From the NCBI GenBank assembly GCA_036840015.1, contig DAISVV010000169.1, forward strand, positions 1 to 7,082: a DNA stretch of 7,082 bases, in the 5' to 3' direction. The DNA comes from SZUA-430 sp036840015. Its GTDB lineage: Bacteria; Pseudomonadota; Alphaproteobacteria; Micropepsales; Micropepsaceae. Positions 1-5,248 of the stretch are shown one piece after another; the stretch's first letter is position 1; every line of letters starts with the position of its first letter. Below the pieces are notes generated by a model, which did no database searches, had not been told where the DNA came from, and saw only the letters and a list, made by a program, of their open reading frames with translations. Made by a program: the position numbers and the translations under genes.

Positions 1-75
1 GCTTCTATTTTCCCCCCCCCCCCCCAACCCAACCCCCTATCTCACCCGCTCCCCCCCTTTTATACTGCGCCCGGG
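1..75. other. Probable low-quality contig end with 14-C run
   Basis: Bases 12-25 are 14 consecutive C, followed by more C-rich, low-complexity sequence up to about 60. On the minus strand this is where TrmB should encode its conserved AdoMet-binding segment (typically W-L-E-I-G-F-G-G-G-E-H). The frame instead gives E-I-G-G-W-V followed by five G, a K and a TAG at 5-7. The decayed resemblance suggests miscalled bases at the end of a read or contig. A real G-tract in the genome is possible but less likely. Confidence 0.7.
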
Positions 76-205
76 GCCCCTGCGCCCCCTCCGGAATGCC
101 GACGCGGGGCAAGAGCTCGCCTAGGAGCGACTGCTGAAGCGCGCTGAGCGGCCGCCCCTTGCGCCGCCCGTGCAGCTCGCTGCGCCGCCTTGCGTGATCC
201 GTCAG
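5..205 (-). CDS. trmB: tRNA (guanine-N7)-methyltransferase, N-terminal fragment
   Basis: TrmB uses AdoMet to form m7G at position 46 of tRNA. Only the N-terminus is visible. The segment R-R-S-E-L-H-G-R-R-K-G-R-P-L-S, then L-Q-Q-S-L-L and L-L-P-R-V-G-I, matches the usual start of alphaproteobacterial TrmB, and trmB is the expected neighbour after metK. About 65 codons are seen of a family length near 220-240; the frame closes at TAG (5-7) inside the suspect C-rich tract, so the stop is probably artificial. The start is uncertain. The position where family members begin is a CTG (203-205) that overlaps the metK stop as CTGA. The nearest in-frame ATG is at 248-250, inside metK, and would add 15 residues that do not look conserved. 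Identity is fairly secure; the sequence below about 75 is unreliable. Confidence 0.7.
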   Translation of the reverse strand: MTDHARRRSELHGRRKGRPLSALQQSLLGELLPRVGIPEGAQGPRAQYKRGGAGEIGGWVGGGGGK

Positions 206-1374
206 GCGAGAAGGCTCTTCAGCTGCGCAACAAGGTCCGTGCGCTCCCACGAGAAACCGCCATCGGCTTCCGCCGCCCGGCCGAAATGGCCATAGGCAGA
301 AGTGCGCGCGTAGATCGGACGATTGAGCTTGAGGTGCTCGCGGATGCCGCGCGGCTTCAGGCTGACCATCTCGGGCAGCGCCTTTTCCAGCTTCGCCTCG
401 TCCACACGCCCGGTACCGTGCAGGTCGACATAGAACGACATCGGGTCCGCAACACCGATCGCATAGGAAATCTGGATCGTGCAGCGTTCGGCAAGGCCTG
501 CCGCAACCACGTTCTTCGCCAGATAGCGCGCAACATACGCGGCCGACCGGTCAACCTTCGTCGGGTCCTTTCCAGAGAACGCGCCGCCACCGTGCGGAGC
601 GGCGCCGCCATACGTGTCCACGATGATCTTGCGGCCGGTCAGACCGGTATCGCCATCCGGTCCGCCAATCACGAAACGCCCCGTCGGATTGACGAAGAGG
701 CCATCGTCCGGGCACATCCAGCCTTGCGGCATTGTGGCCTCGATATAGGGCTTCACGATCGCACGGACGTCCTTCTGGTCAAGCCCTTCGATATGCTGCG
801 TCGAGACGACGATCTTCGTCGCGCGAACGGGCTTGCCGTTTTCATACTGCAGCGTCACCTGGCTCTTGGCGTCTGGCAGCAACTCCTTCGCCTTGCCCGA
901 GCGGCGCGCATCCGACAGCGCCTTCAGGATGCGATGGGAATAATGGATCGGCGCCGGCATGAGTTCGTCCGTCTCGCGGCACGCATAGCCGAACATGATG
1001 CCCTGGTCGCCGGCACCCTCGTCCTTGTTGCCGGCCGCATCGACGCCCTGCGCGATGTCGGCGGACTGGGCGTGGACCAGGCACTCGATCCGGGCCTTGC
1101 GCCAGTCGAAGCCTTCCTGGTCGTAGCCGATGTCCTTGATCGCCATGCGGGCGGTCTCGATCATCTGTTCATGGCCGGCCGCATCCGGGCCGCGCACTTC
1201 GCCGGCCAGCACGACGCGGTTCGTCGTCGCCAGCGTTTCGAGCGCCACCCGCGCCTCGGGCATGTGCTTGAGGAACAGGTCAACGATCGAATCCGAAATC
1301 CGGTCGCACACCTTGTCCGGATGGCCCTCGGAGACCGACTCGCTGGTGAACAGGTAGTTTTTGCGGGATGACAT
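202..1374 (-). CDS. metK: S-adenosylmethionine synthetase (MetK)
   Basis: Cytosolic enzyme that makes S-adenosylmethionine from methionine and ATP, releasing phosphate and pyrophosphate. The 390-residue product has the usual family length and all signature motifs: G-H-P-D-K at 17-21 (ATP and methionine site), the hallmark G-A-G-D-Q-G-I-M-F-G-Y-A at 120-131, and the P-loop-like G-G-G-A-F-S-G-K-D at 262-270. It ends in the conserved Y-G-H-F-G-R region (361-366). The ATG at 1372-1374 places the conserved Y-L-F-T-S-E-S-V-S-E near residues 7-16, as in homologues. No strong Shine-Dalgarno is visible; CAGCAAAGAC precedes the ATG. The gene lies about 25 nt past an intrinsic terminator, so its expression depends on a promoter I cannot place firmly, or on read-through. 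The stop TGA overlaps the putative start of trmB. I could not match the short upstream region to any SAM riboswitch I know. Confidence 0.98.
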   Translation of the reverse strand: MSSRKNYLFTSESVSEGHPDKVCDRISDSIVDLFLKHMPEARVALETLATTNRVVLAGEVRGPDAAGHEQMIETARMAIKDIGYDQEGFDWRKARIECLVHAQSADIAQGVDAAGNKDEGAGDQGIMFGYACRETDELMPAPIHYSHRILKALSDARRSGKAKELLPDAKSQVTLQYENGKPVRATKIVVSTQHIEGLDQKDVRAIVKPYIEATMPQGWMCPDDGLFVNPTGRFVIGGPDGDTGLTGRKIIVDTYGGAAPHGGGAFSGKDPTKVDRSAAYVARYLAKNVVAAGLAERCTIQISYAIGVADPMSFYVDLHGTGRVDEAKLEKALPEMVSLKPRGIREHLKLNRPIYARTSAYGHFGRAAEADGGFSWERTDLVAQLKSLLA

Positions 1375-1389
1375 GTCTTTGCTGCCGGG

Positions 1390-1436
1390 AAAAATGAAAA
1401 AGCCGCGCTGATCGCGAACGCGAAAAGCGCGGCTTT
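1390..1436 (-). terminator. Intrinsic terminator after the XRE regulator gene
   Basis: A perfect 11-bp stem pairs 1399-1409 with 1426-1436. Inside it, after a 2x2 internal loop, a further 4 bp (1412-1415 with 1420-1423) is closed by a 4-nt loop. Read on the minus strand the GC-rich stem is followed by TTTTTCATTTTT, a good U-tract. On the plus strand only three T follow the stem, so it is not bidirectional. It begins 22 nt after the regulator stop and its U-tract ends about 16 nt before the metK ATG. It may instead, or also, attenuate transcription into metK. Confidence 0.88.
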
Positions 1437-1462
1437 CTCTCAGTAATGGCCGGTTACGTCAA
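1434..1462 (-). promoter_or_regulatory. Weak candidate promoter for metK overlapping the regulator stop
   Basis: The minus strand reads CTTGACG across the regulator stop codon, with TTGACG at 1457-1462. CTTGAC is a good alphaproteobacterial -35 element. At 17 nt spacing the -10 would be GAGAAA (1434-1439), a poor match. Initiation here would put the whole terminator hairpin in the metK leader. The -35 match may be chance; I list it because metK needs some promoter past the regulator. Confidence 0.2.
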
Positions 1463-1929
1463 GCGCGTTGCGCTTCACGCAGCTCGACAACGCGGAAATC
1501 CGGGAATGCGGCCTCTTCGTCGCCCGTGAGGGACTTGACGAGGTCCAGCATGCGCTTGCGCACCCGCGGATCCGTGATTTTCGTGAAGGCACGCACCAGC
1601 TGGAAGCCTTCCGCACTGGAAAGGAATTCCATCATGTACGGGCCCGCTTCGATATCCACAGCCGGGGCCTGCCCGTTTGTGCGGCGGACACCCTGGTCTG
1701 CCGAGATGTCATCGAAGAAATAGGACACCGGGACACCGAGGATGGTCGCGATATCGTAGAGGCGGCTCGCACCGATGCGGTTCGCGCCCTTCTCGTACTT
1801 CTGGACTTGCTGGAACGTAAGGCCCAGCAGTTCGCCGAGCTTTTCCTGGCTCATGCCAATGAGCATGCGGCGCAGGCGAACGCGGCTACCAACGTGGGCG
1901 TCAACAGATGAGGGTTGCTTCTTGGCCAA
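1459..1929 (-). CDS. XRE (Cro/CI-type) transcriptional regulator, PhrR-like
   Basis: A 156-residue DNA-binding protein. A Cro/CI helix-turn-helix fills roughly residues 12-72: M-S-Q-E-K-L-G-E-L-L-G-L (26-37), then the probable recognition segment T-F-Q-Q-V-Q-K-Y-E-K-G-A-N-R-I (38-52), then L-G-V-P-V-S-Y-F-F (64-72). These strings are typical of a widespread alphaproteobacterial family. A C-terminal helical segment around 107-135 (rich in R and K, with D-P-R-V-R-K-R) is also typical. The start is TTG at 1927-1929, chosen because AAAGGAG (1937-1943) sits 7 nt upstream and the protein then begins M-A-K-K; an ATG at 1969-1971 would ignore this site. The position beside lnt recalls phrR, a low-pH-induced regulator gene next to the lnt homologue actA in Sinorhizobium meliloti (from memory). 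That is a family and position analogy; the regulon here is unknown. It has its own candidate promoter and ends at an intrinsic terminator, so it may be a monocistronic unit. Confidence 0.93.
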   Translation of the reverse strand: MAKKQPSSVDAHVGSRVRLRRMLIGMSQEKLGELLGLTFQQVQKYEKGANRIGASRLYDIATILGVPVSYFFDDISADQGVRRTNGQAPAVDIEAGPYMMEFLSSAEGFQLVRAFTKITDPRVRKRMLDLVKSLTGDEEAAFPDFRVVELREAQRA

Positions 1930-2165
1930 GGGGGGACTCCTTTGTACGACACGACGCCCGCCTGAAGCCACCAGCAGCCCTGACAGAACGCCAACGATTG
2001 AACGTCGTTTTCGGCAGCCACCTATGACTGGTGGCCTTGCCCCCGCTATGGTTGAGTCCTGGCGAACGCAACGCCAGAAAGGATACTTCGGGGATCATGC
2101 CCGCTGCGCCCCACGCAAGCGGTCTTGGAAACCAAGCGACCCCCAGTAGTCATCCGGTCTCAATA
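1930..2165 (-). promoter_or_regulatory. Long hairpin-rich 5' leader of the regulator gene (putative)
   Basis: This non-coding stretch between lnt and the regulator has strong local inverted repeats. Five are clear: 2124-2128 with 2132-2136 (5 bp, extendable by 2121-2123 with 2139-2141); 2101-2108 with 2114-2122 (8 bp, one bulge); 2059-2064 with 2072-2077 (6 bp, extendable by 2); 2017-2022 with 2030-2035 (6 bp); 1993-1997 with 2005-2009 (5 bp). The last three all have 7-nt loops. Runs of G at 2040-2044 and 2140-2144 (minus strand) could pair with the C-rich spacer before the TTG. I do not recognise a known riboswitch, tRNA, 6S or tmRNA. A 35-codon ORF (2046-2153) lies inside but has no good ribosome binding site. 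Whether this is a cis-acting RNA, an independent small RNA or only spacer is unresolved. Confidence 0.45.
1937..1943 (-). promoter_or_regulatory. Strong ribosome binding site that sets the TTG start
   Basis: AAAGGAG on the minus strand lies 7 nt (TCCCCCC) before the TTG at 1927-1929. It is the best Shine-Dalgarno in the window and decides the regulator start. The six-C spacer can pair with G-tracts in the upstream leader. Confidence 0.85.
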
Positions 2166-2167
2166 CA

Positions 2168-2192
2168 CGCGAGATAAAGGGATGCACTCGCG
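2168..2192. repeat. Inverted repeat inside the candidate promoter (possible operator)
   Basis: CGCGAG (2168-2173) and CTCGCG (2187-2192) form a perfect 6-bp inverted repeat with a 13-nt spacer, covering the -10 region and most of the space up to the -35. No T-run follows on either strand, so it is not a terminator. The placement suits a dimeric repressor site, for example autoregulation by the downstream regulator, but no binding consensus is known to me. GC-rich 6-mers recur by chance. Confidence 0.35.
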
Positions 2193-2200
2193 ATGGTCAA
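2172..2200 (-). promoter_or_regulatory. Candidate sigma-70 promoter for the regulator gene
   Basis: On the minus strand TTGACC (2195-2200) is followed after exactly 17 nt by TTATCT (2172-2177). The -35 is a good match. The -10 fits the looser alphaproteobacterial pattern (4 of 6 to CTATAT) better than TATAAT. It starts 6 nt after the lnt stop and would initiate near 2164-2166, giving a leader of about 235 nt. Its position at the head of the only large gap supports it. Confidence 0.45.
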
Positions 2201-2206
2201 CTGCCT

Positions 2207-3790
2207 TTAAGGGGTAGCACGCGAAAAAACAGCTCCAGCAAAGGCAAAAATGATCAGCAGCAGGAAAAAAATCGCGTCTCTGGCGAAGGAATAAATCGTG
2301 GGCTCAATCGCACCGGGTAATGAAGCATCCACAACACCTGACTTGCCGAGGCCGAGTGAAGAGATGATTCGCCCATAGGGGTCGATCACCGCCGAAACCC
2401 CTGTATTTGCTGCACGGGCGACCGCCAACCCCTCCTCCACCGCGCGCACGCGCGCGATATCGAGATGCTGGTAGGGACCGGCCCACGGGCCAAACCACGA
2501 GTCATCGGTCATGTTGACGAGCCATTGCGGCCGCGCCCCTGCCTCGACCACGGCGCCCGGAAAGATGATCTCGTAGCAGATCAGCACGCCAAGCGAAGGC
2601 AGGCCGGGCACCCGGATCGTCCGCACGCCCTCGCCCTGCGTGAAGCCGCCTCGCATGCCGGTCAGCTGCGTGATGCCGAGGGGCTCAAGCAAGCCATAGA
2701 ACGGCAGGTATTCGCCAAAGGGCACAAGGTGCGACTTGTCATAGGTGGCACGCACCGCACCCGTGCCGTCGACCGCCACCATGCTGTTGAAGTAGCGGCT
2801 GGTGTCACCGCGCTCGACGCGCTGCGTTCCCGTCAGGAGCACGGCACTGTCAGGCAGCAGTGACGCAACAACTTCAAGCGCACCTTCCGTGGTCAGGAGC
2901 ATGAACGGCGGTGCAGCCTCCGGCCATACCACGACGCTGTCCTGCGCGAGACCCGGTGCCGCCGTGAGCTGCACGAGGCGCTCCCAGTTGCGAATGGTCA
3001 GCTCGGGCTTCCACTTCTCGTGCTGCGGCACATTGGGCTGGACCAGCCGAAGCCGCACGTTCTCGACCTCCGCCACCGCCCCCGCCGGCAGGCGCAGGCT
3101 CCCGAAGACAAAGAGCCCGGCAACGATGCCGACCCCGCCCAGCGCAAGCCACCCGCCGCGGGCGCGGCGCGATCCGTCGGAATTCAGCGCAAGCAGCGGC
3201 GCCAGTGCCGCAAGCAAGGTGACAAGGCTGAGCCCATAGGCCCCGTAGAGGGACGCCGACTGGATCATCGCGTCTGAACCCGTCCAGACATAGCCTGAGA
3301 GGTTCCACGGCAAGCCGGTCAGCACATGCCCTCTCAGCCACTCCGCCGCGCCCAGCAGGGCCGCAAGGGCAAGGACACGCCCGGGACCCTCGAGCCGCAT
3401 CATCCGCGCGGCAAGCGCTGCAAGGCCCCAGAAGATGGCAAGGCCTGCCGGAAACAGAGCCACGACAAAGGGAAGCATCCACGCATGCCGGTCCGTGTCG
3501 ACCACAAACGGATAACCGATCCAGTGCATGCCCACGAGGAACTGGCCAAAGCCGAACGCCCACCCCGCGACAAACGCCCGGTACGGCCGCTCATTTCTAA
3601 GCCCGTCGAGGAACAGGGCGAACACGGGGAGGGCAAGGAACCAGAGCGGCCAGAGGTGCAGCGGTGCAAATCCGAGGGCTGAAGCGCCACCAGCCGCCGC
3701 CAGGAAGATGAGGCGCCGCCAGCCACCCAGGCCCTGGACGAACTGGACCAGCGACAAAAGCCGCGGCAGAAATCCCGACAAGCTAGCCAT
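2207..3790 (-). CDS. lnt: Apolipoprotein N-acyltransferase (Lnt)
   Basis: Inner-membrane enzyme for the last step of lipoprotein maturation: it moves an acyl chain from phospholipid to the amino group of the N-terminal diacylglyceryl-cysteine. The 527-residue protein has the family architecture. Several hydrophobic segments fill about residues 25-230. A periplasmic nitrilase-like domain spans about 245-500, and a final membrane helix lies at about 505-522. The catalytic triad is intact: E291 in W-P-E-A-A-P-P-F, K352 in D-K-S-H-L-V-P-F-G-E-Y-L-P, and C405 in I-C-Y-E-I-I-F-P. E360 of the F-G-E motif is also present. The ATG at 3788-3790 overlaps the corC stop by 8 nt (ATGGCTAG) with GAGG just upstream, which points to translational coupling. 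It is the last gene of the miaB-to-lnt cluster. I see no terminator after its TAA, so some read-through into the regulator is possible. Homologues have been called CutE and, in Sinorhizobium, ActA. Confidence 0.97.
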   Translation of the reverse strand: MASLSGFLPRLLSLVQFVQGLGGWRRLIFLAAAGGASALGFAPLHLWPLWFLALPVFALFLDGLRNERPYRAFVAGWAFGFGQFLVGMHWIGYPFVVDTDRHAWMLPFVVALFPAGLAIFWGLAALAARMMRLEGPGRVLALAALLGAAEWLRGHVLTGLPWNLSGYVWTGSDAMIQSASLYGAYGLSLVTLLAALAPLLALNSDGSRRARGGWLALGGVGIVAGLFVFGSLRLPAGAVAEVENVRLRLVQPNVPQHEKWKPELTIRNWERLVQLTAAPGLAQDSVVVWPEAAPPFMLLTTEGALEVVASLLPDSAVLLTGTQRVERGDTSRYFNSMVAVDGTGAVRATYDKSHLVPFGEYLPFYGLLEPLGITQLTGMRGGFTQGEGVRTIRVPGLPSLGVLICYEIIFPGAVVEAGARPQWLVNMTDDSWFGPWAGPYQHLDIARVRAVEEGLAVARAANTGVSAVIDPYGRIISSLGLGKSGVVDASLPGAIEPTIYSFARDAIFFLLLIIFAFAGAVFSRATP

Positions 3791-4766
3791 CGGCCTCGGC
3801 CGGCACGCGCACCGCGCCGGTATCTGCCGGTGACGCCTGTGCCGCCCCCGATGGCTTGACCACGCGTACGCGTAGCCTGCGCAGCCGGCGCGGATCGGCC
3901 TCGAGGACCTCGAACTCGACGCCCGCCGGATGCTGCACGATCTCGCCGCGCTGCGGCACGCGGCTCACCAGCGAGAAGACAAGGCCTGCAAGCGTGTCGA
4001 TCTCCTCTGCCTTGTCCTCGTCGGCAAGGCTGAAGCCGACAAGCTTCTCCAGTTCCTCAAGGTCGGTGCGCGCACTCGCATCGAACTCGCCCGGACCCCG
4101 CGGGACGATGGTCTGCGCCTCATCCGTGTCATGTTCGTCCTCGATGTCGCCGACGATCTGCTCAACGATGTCCTCAATCGAGACAAGGCCGTCGGTCCCG
4201 CCGTACTCGTCGATGACAAGCGCCAGGTGGACCCGGGTGGACTGCATCTTGACCAGCAGGTTGACGACCGGCATCGACGGCGGCACGAACAGCACGTCAC
4301 GCCTGATGTCCTGGATCGTCTTGGGATGAGGAGCGCCCTCGCTTTCGGGAACGGCAAGCCCGATCAGGTCCTTGATGTGGACCATGCCGAGCGGATGGTC
4401 GAGCGACTCCCGGTAGACCGGCAGGCGCGAATGCTGAGCATCACGGAAGATGCGCGCCAGCGCATCGAGCGGGGTGCTGGCCTCGACCCCGATGATGTCC
4501 GCCCGCGGCACCATGATGTCGGCAACAGTCAATTCCCCGAATTGGAGAATGTTGAGCATCATCGATCGCTCTTCGCGGGCAAGCGGACGATCTTCCGCCT
4601 CGCTCTGCTCGATGACCTCCTCGAGGCTTTCACGCAACTGCGCCGACTCGTCCCGTCGGCGCAGCAGCCGGTTGACGAGCGTGACAAGCGCTGAAGGCCA
4701 GGACGTGGTGCGAATGTGTTCGGTTGGCTTTGTGCCGGGCAACGGCCCCGCCGATGGGTCAGGCAC
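3783..4766 (-). CDS. corC: CBS-domain CorC/HlyC family protein
   Basis: A 327-residue soluble protein of the CorC/TlyC family, linked to magnesium and cobalt transport. It has two CBS domains at about 83-140 and 150-207, which bind adenine nucleotides in relatives, and a CorC_HlyC domain at about 222-305. Typical strings are I-M-V-P-R-A-D-I (84-91), S-R-L-P-V-Y-R-E (113-120) and D-E-Y-G-G-T-D-G-L-V-S-I-E-D-I (186-200). There is no N-terminal membrane domain (DUF21), so it is the short form and probably acts at the inner face of the inner membrane with a partner. The start is GTG at 4764-4766; it overlaps the ybeY stop by 8 nt (GTGCCTGA), with AAGGGT about 9 nt upstream. Older annotations call such proteins hemolysins, a misleading label. 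The place between ybeY and lnt is usual for the group. The biochemical role is inferred from the family. Confidence 0.93.
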   Translation of the reverse strand: MPDPSAGPLPGTKPTEHIRTTSWPSALVTLVNRLLRRRDESAQLRESLEEVIEQSEAEDRPLAREERSMMLNILQFGELTVADIMVPRADIIGVEASTPLDALARIFRDAQHSRLPVYRESLDHPLGMVHIKDLIGLAVPESEGAPHPKTIQDIRRDVLFVPPSMPVVNLLVKMQSTRVHLALVIDEYGGTDGLVSIEDIVEQIVGDIEDEHDTDEAQTIVPRGPGEFDASARTDLEELEKLVGFSLADEDKAEEIDTLAGLVFSLVSRVPQRGEIVQHPAGVEFEVLEADPRRLRRLRVRVVKPSGAAQASPADTGAVRVPAEADG

Positions 4767-5244
4767 GGGGACGACCCTTGGCTTGGTAGGGATCAGGAAT
4801 GCTCATGGACGCAAGGATGGCGGTTTCGAGGCCCTCCATCAAGCGGGCGTCGCGAGCCCGCTGGTGATCATGACCCAGCAAATGAAGAAAACCATGCAAA
4901 ATCATATGCTTGGAATGGTTAATGAGTGGTTTTCCCTGTTCGCGGGCCTCACGCTTGATGGTCTCGAGCGACAGGGCAATGCCGCCAAAGGGGGCCTCGG
5001 CATCAGGAAAGGACAGCACATTCGTGGGCTTGTCCTTCCCCCGGAACCGCTTGTTCAGGTCGTGCAGACGCCGGTCATCGGCGAGCACGACGACGAACTG
5101 TCCACCGCCCTCGCACCCTGAGAACGCCTCGGACGCAGCCAGCGCCTTGGCAAGGGCCCGGATGTCCATGCGCAATCGCGGCCAGGCCGTCTTCCACGCC
5201 GCAGCCTCGATGAGGATCTCGGTCTTGATCCCGCCGCGCGCCAT
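4759..5244 (-). CDS. ybeY: Endoribonuclease YbeY (16S rRNA maturation)
   Basis: A 161-residue zinc-dependent single-strand endoribonuclease of the UPF0054 family, needed in bacteria for correct 16S rRNA 3' end processing and ribosome quality control. The metal-binding signature H-G-F-L-H-L-L-G-H-D-H occupies 117-127, with the three ligands expected to be H117, H121 and H127 (H-x3-H-x5-H). The conserved R-G-K-D-K-P-T-N-V-L-S-F-P lies at 68-80. Length is normal. The ATG at 5242-5244 follows the phoH stop by 4 nt. GAGG immediately before it is very close, so coupling with phoH is likely to help initiation. Adjacency with phoH is very common in bacteria and suggests joint work on rRNA or ribosomes. 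Confidence 0.96.
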   Translation of the reverse strand: MARGGIKTEILIEAAAWKTAWPRLRMDIRALAKALAASEAFSGCEGGGQFVVVLADDRRLHDLNKRFRGKDKPTNVLSFPDAEAPFGGIALSLETIKREAREQGKPLINHSKHMILHGFLHLLGHDHQRARDARLMEGLETAILASMSIPDPYQAKGRPRA

Positions 5245-5248
5245 TGCC

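Noticed and set aside
12..25. The 14-C run as a phase-variable tract in trmB
   Set aside because: It sits at the extreme end of the window in generally degraded sequence, within a housekeeping gene not known to phase-vary. A base-calling artefact is simpler.
190..1371. A 393-codon plus-strand reading frame lying almost exactly antisense to metK
   Set aside because: It mirrors metK in GC-rich sequence where stop codons are rare on the opposite strand. The protein is arginine-, histidine- and aspartate-rich without a recognisable domain, and metK itself is unmistakable.
1375..1458. A SAM-II or SAM/SAH riboswitch upstream of metK
   Set aside because: Such elements occur in alphaproteobacteria, but after the terminator hairpin only about 25 nt remain and they do not resemble the conserved cores I know. 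The hairpin with U-tract is a plain terminator.
2017..2035. A tRNA anticodon arm or T-arm among the 7-nt-loop hairpins
   Set aside because: The loop lacks the usual U33 and purine 37 pattern, and no acceptor stem, T-loop consensus or CCA lies at the right distance.
1901..2098. A 65-codon minus-strand frame in the lnt-regulator gap, running into the regulator start
   Set aside because: No good ribosome binding site and no recognisable sequence; it overlaps the strong AAAGGAG/TTG start of the regulator in another frame. The hairpins explain the region better.
2046..2153. A 35-codon minus-strand ORF in the leader as a possible leader peptide
   Set aside because: No clear Shine-Dalgarno and no run of a regulatory amino acid. 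It could not be separated from a chance ORF.
3930..4694. A 254-codon plus-strand frame antisense to corC, and similar frames antisense to ybeY/phoH (4910-5785), lnt and miaB
   Set aside because: All lie fully opposite well-conserved genes, have shadow-type amino acid composition and show no family similarity I can see.
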